From: Streptococcus suis
GTDB lineage: Bacteria; Bacillota; Bacilli; Lactobacillales; Streptococcaceae
Assembly: GCF_019856455.1 (NCBI RefSeq)
Contig: NZ_CP082205.1
Span: forward strand, 1,302,001-1,366,000
DNA length: 64,000 nucleotides
Reading direction: 5' to 3'
The notes below the pieces were generated by a model. That model was given only the letters and a program-made list of their open reading frames with translations, was not told the origin of the DNA and ran no database searches. The position numbers and the translations under genes are program-made. How positions within the stretch are numbered: the stretch's first letter is position 1; each line of letters starts with the position of its first letter. Positions 20,152-28,113 of this stretch are shown here, piece after piece.

Positions 20152-20919
20152 ATGAGTAGAGATAAACGATTAAAAGAAATAACAAATATTCTTCACAGTA
20201 GAAAGAGAATAGATGTAAAACAACTTGAAAAATTAACTTTCTCAAGTACATCAACTCTTCGTAGAGATTTAATCTATCTTGAAGAACAAGGTCTCATCAA
20301 AAGAAAACATGGGGAAGTGGTGCTAAACGCATTTAATACCGTCGAACTTGCTCATAGTATCAGAGAGACTGAAAATAGGTCAGAAAAGAAAATCATTGCT
20401 GAGCTTGCAAAAGATTTTGTTGGACCAGGGATGTGTATATACTTGGATTCAAGTACAACGGTTTATGAATTATGTCCGTTCCTTTCAACAATTGACAATC
20501 TAATTATCTTTACGAATGGACTCAATACTGCTCAGTTGCTTTCTGAACTTTCTAATCCAACAATGAAAATATTTGTCACTGGCGGTGAGGTCAAACACCA
20601 TTCTGCCTCAGTCGTAAACCATAGTATGGAAAATAGTCTTCTTGAACATTTTAGTATAGACCTTGCTTTTTGTTCTGCAAGGGGAATTGATGAAGAATAT
20701 GTTTATGAAGCTTCTTTCAGTCAAGCCATTGCAAAAAAATCTATTATTGACAAGGCTAAAGAGACAATATTACTGATTGATAGTTCGAAATTTCGGATGT
20801 CCGGATTTTTCAAAATTAACAATCTGAAACAATATAAAACCATCATATCAGACAAGCTACCTGATGAATCCTTATTAACTTCTGCCGAAAAATATGAAGT
20901 TGAATGGATTGCCGACTAA
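20152..20919 (+). CDS. fucR: DeoR-family transcriptional regulator of the fucose locus
   Basis: 255 residues from the ATG at 20152, which follows AAGAGGTGTTAGT; an upstream in-frame ATG at 20131 lacks such a site. The N-terminus is a DeoR helix-turn-helix (RLKEITNILHSRKRIDVKQL, TSTLRRDLIYLEEQGLIKRKHG). The C-terminal sugar-phosphate sensor domain carries GPGMCIYLDSSTTVYEL and MKIFVTGGEVKHHSASVVNHS. DeoR regulators usually respond to a phosphorylated sugar; here fuculose-1-phosphate is the natural candidate. It is divergent from fucK across a 158-bp AT-rich intergenic region with several TTGAA/TTCAA words. Confidence 0.85.
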   Translation: MSRDKRLKEITNILHSRKRIDVKQLEKLTFSSTSTLRRDLIYLEEQGLIKRKHGEVVLNAFNTVELAHSIRETENRSEKKIIAELAKDFVGPGMCIYLDSSTTVYELCPFLSTIDNLIIFTNGLNTAQLLSELSNPTMKIFVTGGEVKHHSASVVNHSMENSLLEHFSIDLAFCSARGIDEEYVYEASFSQAIAKKSIIDKAKETILLIDSSKFRMSGFFKINNLKQYKTIISDKLPDESLLTSAEKYEVEWIAD

Positions 20920-20937
20920 TAATACAAACTATATATC

Positions 20938-21034
20938 AGCTTACCGCTCTACAACTTTAAACTCTTGTAGCAAGCACAGTAAGTGGGTACCCTCTTACGA
21001 TAAAATTAACGAAGCAGATGCCTTTGGCTCTGCT
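20938..21034 (+). repeat. 97-bp three-hairpin repeat, copy 1
   Basis: Begins AGCTTACCGCTCTACAAC. Three short inverted repeats follow one another: CTACAA/TTGTAG, GTAAG..GGGTACCC..CTTAC, and AGCAGA/TCTGCT with a T-run. The last would work as a terminator for fucR. A second copy in the same orientation lies at 38058-38154 with three mismatches. Confidence 0.8.
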
Positions 21035-21150
21035 TTTTTCGTTACATTTTATAGTCGAATGAATTAGCTTTCAGACAAGGAACTGAGGTGCAGGCTATAC
21101 TAGAGTATGGCAAGCCGAAAGTGACGATGTATCAAAGTTAATTCAAATGA
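21035..21150 (+). other. Noncoding stretch downstream of the 97-bp repeat
   Basis: No open reading frame. A segment around 21068-21140 (GCTTTCAGACAAGGAACTGA, then GTGACGATGTATCAAAG) looks like a short intergenic sequence that recurs in streptococcal genomes. I cannot name it. Confidence 0.35.
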
Positions 21151-21798
21151 CTGATATGTAAAGCCCTTTGTCAAGTAAAAACAATCGAACTGATAAAAAA
21201 ATGAAAAGTATCTAGAAAGAGCCTAGTTCTTAGCTTCGGGCATTGGCCACTCTGATATTCGTGGATTGGTTACCTACAGGTCAATGGTTCTGCCGCGAGT
21301 CCTACTCTCTATAAGCGTGGATCACAATTGTGCCACTTAGTCGTTTCGTAGATGACTCAAACCTTGAAGTCCTAAACTCCTTCAAGATACTTTCCATTCA
21401 AACATGATTTCAATCCTTATTTCTGTCCAAATTCACCCAGTGATTTTGGATAGAAATAGGGATTCCTCATCGCTCTGATATGTAAAGCCCTTTGTCAAGT
21501 AAAAACAATCGAACTGATAAAAAAATGAAAAGTATCTAGAAAGAGCCTAGTTCTTAGCTTCGGGCATTGGCCACTCTGATATTCGTGGATTGGTTACCTA
21601 CAGGTCAATGGTTCTGCCGCGAGTCCTACTCTCTATAAGCGTGGATCACAATTGTGCCACTTAGTCGTTTCGTAGATGACTCAAACCTTGAAGTCCTAAA
21701 CTCCTTCAAGATACTTTCCATTCAAACATGATTTCAATCCTTATTTCTGTCCAAATTCACCCAGTGATTTTGGATAGAAATAGGGATTCCTCATCGCT
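21151..21798 (+). repeat. Exact tandem duplication, two 324-bp units
   Basis: 21151-21474 is repeated at 21475-21798 with no difference that I can find. Both units begin CTGATATGTAAAGCCC and end ATTCCTCATCGCT. The unit is the noncoding end of the IS110-family element, so this element has two copies of one terminus. This explains most of the gene-free stretch 20920-21851. Confidence 0.92.
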
Positions 21799-23078
21799 CT
21801 GCGATGATAAAACTTAATGGTCAAAAGTGTACATGAAAACAAGCGCTAACTTCAAGCTATTCTTCCTGTCATCATCCCCCAAATAAAACCAGACAATTCT
21901 CGTGCAATAGCTGTTTTAGCAACATTTTGTTTCTTATTTTTTCCTAGAACAAGTGTGCGATAACGTCTTCTTAAGCGTTCATTAGCCTTATCCGCATAAG
22001 CAATCACCTCCACTCGGTTTCCACTTTGTCTCCTTTTCAATTCTTTGGATTTATACCCAATCGTCCCCTTAGCCAATGATTGTGCAGCTTCTATCAGAAG
22101 TCGTCTCACATGGCTATTCCCAGCTTTGGTGATAGCACCTCTTCTCTCCTTGTCGCCGCTAGAATTTTCGCTAGGAGTTAGCCCAAGATAAGAAGCAAAA
22201 TGTTGAGCTGTCGCAAAGCGATTAAAATCACCGATTTCTGTCACAATGGAAAGAGCAGTTAGTGTTTTAATGCCAATAAAGCAAGAAAGCCGTGAGACCT
22301 TCTCTTGGTAACTGTCGCTTTGACCCAGTTGCTCAATTCGTGCATCATACCGTTCTATTTGATCTACTAATTTCTCATAGGTCAATAGATATTCTGTCAA
22401 AATCTCTGCGTAAAGTCCATCAGGATTTAGGGAACGGAGCCAGCGGACATGTTTCTGTGTCCAATTACTGCTTCCCTCGGTATAGCGAAAATCATGTCGG
22501 AGACAGAAGGCAAGAATTTGTTGTTTGATTTTCTTCAGAGCCACTTTGTGGTCTGTTCTCATGCGGATATATTCTTTGACTTGTTCATCCTCAACAGTAG
22601 GAATATGAACAGGCCGATAGCTACGAAAGGCCAGAGCTTTTGCGAGCTGAGCTGCATCTTTTTTATCAGTCTTAACACGCTTAGATCCTTCCTTCATCAC
22701 CGTTGTAGGCGCCATCACGATACAGGGGATCCCGTGAGCTTGTAGCTGGTGATATAGGGTAAATCCAAGACATCCGGCTTCGTAGCCACATAACACTTCT
22801 GCATCTTGACCATATAAACGACGAAGCTCATTCACATAGTTCACAATATAGCTAACATTTGGACCAACTTTAGTGCTATGTTTGAATTGATTCGCCATCA
22901 TATCATAATAGCAGAGTGAAAAACTTTCTTTGTGAACATCCATTCCGATGAAAAGTGTGGTAAAATGAAACATATAAGACCTCCAATTGAGTGTGGTAAT
23001 TCCTGTTAGAAGTTGATTGTTTTTTTATTCTAGTGTACAGGTAAATCCACGAATTCTCAACTGGGGGTCTTTACATAT
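21154..23078 (-). mobile_element. IS110-family insertion element with duplicated end
   Basis: Transposase on the minus strand. Imperfect terminal inverted repeats: ATATGTAAAGCCC at 21154 (again at 21478) and GGGTCTTTACATAT ending at 23078. A second shared word, TTCGTGGATT, occurs inside both ends. The long noncoding end lies downstream of the transposase, as in the IS1111 subgroup. The functional element could start at 21154 or at 21478. It differs from the other two IS110-family elements in this window. Confidence 0.75.
21852..22973 (-). CDS. IS110-family transposase (DEDD recombinase)
   Basis: 373 residues, intact. The N-terminal RuvC-like domain shows FIGMDVHKESFSLCYYD (first Asp about 12), CGYEAGCLGF (Glu) and KTDKKDAAQLAKAL (Asp pair). 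The C-terminal Tnp_20 domain has IGDFNRFATAQHFASYLGLT and PSENSSGDKERRGAITKAG with the Ser-rich active segment. These recombinases use an element-encoded RNA to choose target and donor sites (established for IS621 and relatives). About 40 bp separate the start codon from other internal signals; no ribosome-binding site stronger than AGGTC was seen. Confidence 0.92.
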   Translation of the reverse strand: MFHFTTLFIGMDVHKESFSLCYYDMMANQFKHSTKVGPNVSYIVNYVNELRRLYGQDAEVLCGYEAGCLGFTLYHQLQAHGIPCIVMAPTTVMKEGSKRVKTDKKDAAQLAKALAFRSYRPVHIPTVEDEQVKEYIRMRTDHKVALKKIKQQILAFCLRHDFRYTEGSSNWTQKHVRWLRSLNPDGLYAEILTEYLLTYEKLVDQIERYDARIEQLGQSDSYQEKVSRLSCFIGIKTLTALSIVTEIGDFNRFATAQHFASYLGLTPSENSSGDKERRGAITKAGNSHVRRLLIEAAQSLAKGTIGYKSKELKRRQSGNRVEVIAYADKANERLRRRYRTLVLGKNKKQNVAKTAIARELSGFIWGMMTGRIA

Positions 23079-23130
23079 TGTCTATACTTGTTAGGGAGAA
23101 CCCTAAGACCCCAATAGAAAGGCATAGATT

Positions 23131-23490
23131 ATGGAAAAACGTACTAGACCAAACCAATTAAAAATTCGACTTTCGGATAAAGAACTCTCTCAAGTGCGAC
23201 AAAAATATGGACAATCTCGGTCAAAATCAATGCGGCATTTCGTCCTCAAGTGTATCTTTGAAACATCGATTTATGAAGTCGATATGCAACCATTTAGAGA
23301 GTTACAACATCTCCTTTCCAAGACCTCCACTAATGTCAACCAAATTGCCAAGAAGGTCAATACTTACTCCCGTGTTTATAAAGAGGACATTATGACACTC
23401 CAAAACGAAATACTTTTCTTTAATGTTATAGTAAAATGTAACAAAAAACAGTACATTTGTAATATAATGTACTGTTTTTATTTCATTTAG
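23131..23490 (+). pseudogene. MobC-like relaxosome protein, C-terminus replaced
   Basis: The first ~92 residues (MEKRTRPNQLKIRLSDKELS, SRSKSMRHFVLKCIFETSIY, STNVNQIAKKVNTYSRVYKE DIMTLQNEIL in sequence) match MobC proteins that assist relaxases on streptococcal ICEs and mobilisable elements. The tail FFNVIVKCNKKQYICNIMYC and the stop are foreign: they read into the ISL3 element that begins at 23490. It is a fragment of a mobilisation module; no relaxase gene is nearby. Confidence 0.68.
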
Positions 23491-23612
23491 GCTCTATAAT
23501 TTCTGTAGTGGGTAAATCCACTGTAGAGATTATGGAGCCTTTTTGAGTATATACAAAAAGTCCCATATGACCTATAATGAAAAGCAACCACACTCACATT
23601 AGAAAGACTCAT

Positions 23613-24942
23613 ATGGAACTACTTCATCATACCACAGAACTAATTGGAATCAAAGGCAAAAACATCAAAATTCTCTTCGTTTTGAAACATCAGACCCATC
23701 TAGAAATCAGGGCAAAGCTGGATTACGGCAGTCCTCGTTGTCCTCATTGCCAAGGAAAGTGTATCAAGTACGACTTTCAAAAGTCATCAAAGATTCCGAT
23801 TTTGGATTGTCAGGGCTTTCCGACCCTCCTCTTGCTTAAGAAACGGCGGTTTCAATGCAAATCTTGCCAAAAAGTGACTGTAGCTGAGACAGATCTAGTC
23901 AAGAAAAACTGTCAGATTTCCCAACCTATTTGGGAGAAAATCACACAACTCCATACAGAAAACATGACCAATATAGCCATCGCTAGGAGACTACACATCT
24001 CCGTGTCGGTCGTCCAGAGGAAACTGGCTCAGTTTCAATTTGAGCATGATTTTACGAAATTACCAAAAGTCTTAAGATGGGATGAATTTAGTCGGAACAA
24101 GGGAAAACTCGCCTTTATTGCTCAGGATTTTGAGACGAGTTCGATTGTGACCATTCTTGACAATAACCGCCAAAGCACAATCAAAAACTATTTCTACAAG
24201 TATACTAGGGCGGTCAGAGAAACTGTCGAGGTAGTGACCATGCTATGTTTAGCGCCTACTACAAATTGGCTAGCCCCTTCGCTCTCCAATTTCTCGGCTC
24301 AGGCTGAAACAGTCTATTCCCAGACTGTTTCACTCCCAAAAGCTAAAATTGTCCTTGATAGATTTCACATTATCCAACACCTGAGCCGTGCTATGATGAC
24401 GACTAGAATTGATATTATGAAGACTTTCGATACGCGTTCCCTACCTTATCGATCCATGAAAAATCACTGGCGTATTCTCCAAAAAGATAGTCGAAAACTG
24501 TCTCGAAATCGCTTCTATTCCCGCACTTTTGGCCAAACAGTAACACCGAGAGAGGTTGTCCAAAAGACATTGAATTTCTCTGAGGAACTGAAATTCTATT
24601 ACGAACTCTATCAGATCCCTCCTCTTCCATTTCCAAGAGAAGAACTCGAACTATTTCTTCGAGATTCTAGAGGACAATCTGAATCTTGTCAATCCTGCCT
24701 TTAAAACTTTTCTAAAGTATAAAACGTACATCACGAACGCCATGGAGCTTCCATATTCCAACGCTAAACTGGAAGCGACCAATAAACTCATCAAAGACAT
24801 CAAGAGGCAGGCTTTCGGGTTTAGGAACTTTACGAACTTTAAAACAAAGATATATATTGCTTTAAACATCAAAAATGGGAGTGGGAAAGAACTCGACCAA
24901 GATAAAAAGAGTTCGTCTTCCCACCCCCGCACAGTTGATTAG
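23613..24942 (+). pseudogene. ISL3-family transposase, multiply disrupted
   Basis: Starts MELLHHTTELIGIKGKNIKI with the zinc-finger CPHCQGK...CKSC and a DDE core (IVLDRFHIIQHLSRAMMTTR). Lesions: a frame change near 24240 (expected continuation FSAYYKLA is in another frame); a ~36-bp palindromic insert at 24302-24337; a frameshift near 24650, after which the frame carrying FEILEDNLNLVNPAF and MELPYSNAKLEATNKLIKDI continues; and a C-terminus replaced by the interspersed repeat at 24877. The transposase is dead. Confidence 0.85.
24302..24337. repeat. Small palindromic insert inside the ISL3 transposase
   Basis: Arms TGAAACAGTCT (24305-24315) and AGACTGTTTCA (24322-24332) are perfectly complementary around ATTCCC. 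The same ~34-bp unit, with about two differences, occurs inverted at 61353-61386 within another repeat. It interrupts the expected transposase reading between the LA and LPKAKIV segments. Confidence 0.7.
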
Positions 24943-25046
24943 GCCAGATTTGGAGTGTAAAACACGAACAAATCCGCCAATCAACCACTGCGCTGAGATG
25001 TTGACACGAACTCTGAGTGGTGGTCCTGGGCTTTTTGCCCAGCCTC
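24877..25046 (+). repeat. Interspersed hairpin repeat, copy A
   Basis: Runs from GGGAGTGGGAAAGAACTC to GGCTTTTTGCCCAGCCTC. The 5' part folds back on GAGTTCGTCTTCCCACCCCC to make a long hairpin whose loop (GACCAAGATAAAAA) is the position at which IS110-family elements sit in copies B and D. It lies inside the ISL3 element and supplies the last codons of its transposase frame. From 25091 to 25250 I see only AT-rich intergenic sequence. Confidence 0.85.
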
Positions 25047-25250
25047 TAGGTGTTAGCTTTTCGTCTACCCACTACAGTTGACAAAGAGCCATTAAAAATT
25101 ATTATTTCCTTACCAAGTAATCCCCCATGTATTATGCAAGTTCTTTGAGCTGCAAAGCACACATAAATATCACTAATAAATATAATTGCTTTGTGATAAT
25201 TATTTAAGAGGCGAATTAAGTTCAAAAATTTAATGCCGAAATTAAAGATA

Positions 25251-26211
25251 CTATAATCTAATTCCTAATAGCCATTCAAAAATATAATCATTAACTTTTA
25301 CAAAAAATTGCTCATGACCATATTCTGGAACAATCTGCATGTTTTTTTTCACAATTTAATCTGTTAAAAATAGCAAATTGTGTTGATGGTGGACATACTT
25401 CATCTTCTAGCCCTGTAACAAAACCTACAGGACAACTTATTCTATGGGCTAAATTTTTTACATCTATATACGATAAAGTATGTAATATGTCTTCTTCAGT
25501 TTCATGAAACGGATCCGTAAATTTGAAGTATCTGAACAATTCATCGTAAGCTTCTGAGTTGTTACCAAGTTCTAAGACCCTTTTAAAGTCACTTAAAAAT
25601 GGATATACAGTCATAACTTTAGAAATTTTAGGATTTAATGCCGCTGCCACCAAAGCTAATGCTCCACCTTGAGATGCACCATATGCAAAGAGATGTGTGC
25701 TTTCAACAAAGTCAAATGCCGAAACAATCTCAACCAAGCGGTAAACATCCAAATATACATCTTTAAAGAATAACTTTGATGGTCCCTCAATCATTCCCCT
25801 AATTACTTGTCCTTTAGCAGTTGTTCCTTCAAAACGCCCAAAATCTTGAGATTTGCCAGCCTGACCTCGAACATCCATCGCAATTACACCATAGCCAACT
25901 GCAACAAATTTTAAAAGTTCAGACCACTCCCTACTTTGACCCTGGTATCCATGGAAATGAAATATGACAGGAATTTTCTTATCCGTTTTCGGAAATAAAC
26001 ATTTTGCATATACTTTAGAAAAGTCCGTTCCTTCAAAATACAATTCATATGTTTTTATTACATCAGTAGTACAGTCTCTTTCAAATAATTCATAGGAAAT
26101 TGGATGTTCTACAGATGCTATAGCATCTGACCAGAATTTATCAATATCATCGGGTTTTTCCTGTCTCCCATAATATTGTTTCATTTGTTCTAGTGACATC
26201 GTTTCAATCAT
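25251..26211 (-). pseudogene. Acetyl xylan esterase/cephalosporin-C deacetylase family esterase, frameshifted
   Basis: The open frame (to 25312) encodes 299 residues of an AXE1-family alpha/beta hydrolase: PVIFHFHGYQGQSREWSE, AMDVRGQAGKSQDF and the nucleophile elbow YGASQGGALAL. After NCEKK it ends in HADCSRIWS. One fewer A in the A8 tract (T8 on the plus strand, 25342-25349) restores CEKNMQIVPEYGHEQFFVKV and a stop at 25251, recovering the catalytic His in YGHE. So the enzyme lacks its His unless the tract slips. The position in the sialic-acid locus matches pneumococcal nan loci, where it may remove O-acetyl groups. Confidence 0.82.
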
Positions 26212-27109
26212 AACTCACCTTATCTAATGGATGTTTTTGAATAAAATGATAGAATGCGCCTAACATACCGGCCGCATTTTCATGTTCCGCAAATAGTAAT
26301 TTTGTTTTTTCAGAAAGATGGGGAAGAAGATGTTGTTTTAATGACATTTGCAGTTTTGGTTCTAAATATTCTTTTTGCCCCATAATGCCCCCACCAAGAA
26401 CTATTACTTCTGGATTGACAACATAACAAATCGAAGCTATGCCTTTACATAATGTATCAACCAACCGATGTATTGCTGCTTGACAAATTCTATTTCCAGC
26501 CTTTGCTTCTGCAAAGACCCTGAAACCATCCCATTCGCCTTCTGAATCTTCATGTAATTCAGCTACATAACTGACCAAGGCTTTTGTAGAAGCAATACTT
26601 TGGAACTCCCCTTCAGCCAGTGGAATATAGCCTACTTCACAGGCCGCATTACTAAATCCATGATATATTTCCTTGTTTATTAACAGACAGCCACCGATGC
26701 CTGTGCCAACGGTTAAACATAGTACAATTTTAGCATCTTTACCTGCTCCAGAAATCCCTTCAGCCAGGCCAGCACAGTTGACATCATTTTCCATTTCACA
26801 AGGCAGACCAAATGTTGCCTCGATTACAGCCTTAAATTTTGTTCCAGCGTAGTTAGGAATTTGTGGACCGGAGTAGAAGATTTCCCCCTTCTCATGGTCG
26901 ACCATGCCTGCTGAGGAGATGGCTACACCATCAATGCCTGAGCTTTCCTTGTATTTTCCAACCAAATCCTTAACCGTCGCAAGGATATGCGGACCACCCA
27001 GATGAGCCTGGGTATCCATTTTATGCTGCTCTAGGAGCTGCCCTGCCTGGTCAACCAGGCCATACTTAATCTGGGTACCTCCTATATCTACTGCTAAATA
27101 GCGTGTCAT
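26204..27109 (-). CDS. nanK: N-acetylmannosamine kinase (ROK family)
   Basis: 301 residues. ROK fold: YLAVDIGGTQIKYGLVDQAG, AISSAGMVDHEKGEI, CEMENDVNCAGLAEG, CLTVGTGIGGCLLINKEIYH and VIVLGGGIMGQKEYL. The zinc-binding CxCGxxGC motif is not present (CEVGYIPLAEGEF instead). Between nanA and the esterase it is best read as the ManNAc kinase that makes ManNAc-6-phosphate for NanE. It overlaps the esterase start by 8 bp and follows nanA by 12 bp. Confidence 0.85.
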   Translation of the reverse strand: MTRYLAVDIGGTQIKYGLVDQAGQLLEQHKMDTQAHLGGPHILATVKDLVGKYKESSGIDGVAISSAGMVDHEKGEIFYSGPQIPNYAGTKFKAVIEATFGLPCEMENDVNCAGLAEGISGAGKDAKIVLCLTVGTGIGGCLLINKEIYHGFSNAACEVGYIPLAEGEFQSIASTKALVSYVAELHEDSEGEWDGFRVFAEAKAGNRICQAAIHRLVDTLCKGIASICYVVNPEVIVLGGGIMGQKEYLEPKLQMSLKQHLLPHLSEKTKLLFAEHENAAGMLGAFYHFIQKHPLDKVSYD

Positions 27110-27121
27110 AGGTTACCTCCA

Positions 27122-28042
27122 TTAGCCGATAAAGGTCGCCTTAGCCTGCACAATCATGTCCGCCGCTTCCTTGGCAATGGCCAAATCCGCCTCATTTAGT
27201 GAAGACAGGGGTTCCCGAACAGATCCGATGTCCAGGCCTTCATTGATACGGAGAACTTCCTTGATGACAGCGTACATGTGACCGTGACCAGAGCAGAGTT
27301 TTGTAATAATTCGATTGATTTCAGCCTGGAGTTCACGGGCTTTTTCCAATTCTTTCTTAGCAATCAAATCATATAGGGCCAGAAAGAGTTCCGGCATAGA
27401 ACCGTAGGTCCCACCGATACCACCGCCAGCTCCCATGAGACGACCGCCCAAGAATTGCTCATCTGGACCATTGAAGACAATGTAGTCTGGACCAGCAATG
27501 TTGATAAAGGTGTCAATGTCTTGCACTGGCATGGATGAATTTTTCACCCCGATGACACGAGGATTCTTCAGCATTTCCTTGTAGAGGCTTGGCGTCAAAG
27601 CCACACCAGCCAACTGCGGAATGTTGTAAATCATGAAGTCCGTATTTGGTGCAGCACTGCTGATGCCGTTCCAGTAGTCAGCGATGCCGTACTCTGGTAG
27701 GCGGAAATAGATCGGCGGAATAGCTGCAATGGCATCAACACCCAATTCTTCAGAGTGACGGGCCAATTCTTGACTGTCCTTGAGATTGTTGCAGGCCACA
27801 TGGTTAATAATGGTCAATTTACCACGCGCCTCTTCCATGACTGCCTCAAGGACCTGCTTGCGGTCTGCCACACTCTGGTAGATGCATTCACCAGACGAAC
27901 CATTGACATAAAGACCTTTCACACCCTTGTCAATAAAGTAACGGGTCAGAGCCTTGACACGGTCCGAATCAATTTCTCCATTTTCGCCGTAACAGGCATA
28001 AAATGCTGGGATAATTCCTTTGTATTTTTCTAAATGAGACAT
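27122..28042 (-). CDS. nanA: N-acetylneuraminate lyase
   Basis: 306 residues from MSHLEKYKGIIPAFYACYGE; an in-frame extension to 28108 lacks family similarity and crosses a stem-loop. It is a DapA-type (beta/alpha)8 aldolase: VNGSSGECIYQ binds the substrate carboxylate, MIYNIPQLAG supplies the Tyr and RVIGVKNSS the Schiff-base Lys. It splits Neu5Ac into ManNAc and pyruvate in the cytoplasm. The symbol here means the lyase, not the pneumococcal sialidase of the same name. Confidence 0.92.
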   Translation of the reverse strand: MSHLEKYKGIIPAFYACYGENGEIDSDRVKALTRYFIDKGVKGLYVNGSSGECIYQSVADRKQVLEAVMEEARGKLTIINHVACNNLKDSQELARHSEELGVDAIAAIPPIYFRLPEYGIADYWNGISSAAPNTDFMIYNIPQLAGVALTPSLYKEMLKNPRVIGVKNSSMPVQDIDTFINIAGPDYIVFNGPDEQFLGGRLMGAGGGIGGTYGSMPELFLALYDLIAKKELEKARELQAEINRIITKLCSGHGHMYAVIKEVLRINEGLDIGSVREPLSSLNEADLAIAKEAADMIVQAKATFIG

Positions 28043-28077
28043 TTTTTTACTTCCTATTCTTTTATTTTTTAAAGTGA

Positions 28078-28105
28078 ATAGGGCTAGCATAACTGCAAGC
28101 CCTAT
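28078..28105 (-). other. Intercistronic stem-loop upstream of nanA
   Basis: ATAGGGCT and AGCCCTAT, 8 bp perfect, between the oxidoreductase stop and the nanA start. No T-run follows, so processing or mRNA stabilisation is likelier than termination. Confidence 0.55.
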
Positions 28106-28113
28106 CAATATTA

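Larger units (their letters stand above)
23490..25090 (+). mobile_element. Degenerate ISL3-family element
   Basis: Terminal inverted repeats: GGCTCTATAATTTCTGTAGT at 23490 and, reversed, GGCTCTTTGTCAACTGTAGT ending at 25090, both followed by GGGTA. The 1.6 kb between them hold a frameshifted transposase and, near the right end, an interspersed repeat. I see no matching target duplication in the bases outside the ends. Confidence 0.82.

Noticed and set aside
22292..22745. Open frames antisense to the IS110-family transposase
   Set aside because: No ribosome-binding site or family resemblance; they are shadows of the real gene.
28043..28108. Longer start for the sialic-acid lyase
   Set aside because: The added residues (MIGLAVMLALF...) cross an intercistronic stem-loop and are not part of the lyase family; MSHLEKYKGI is the usual start.
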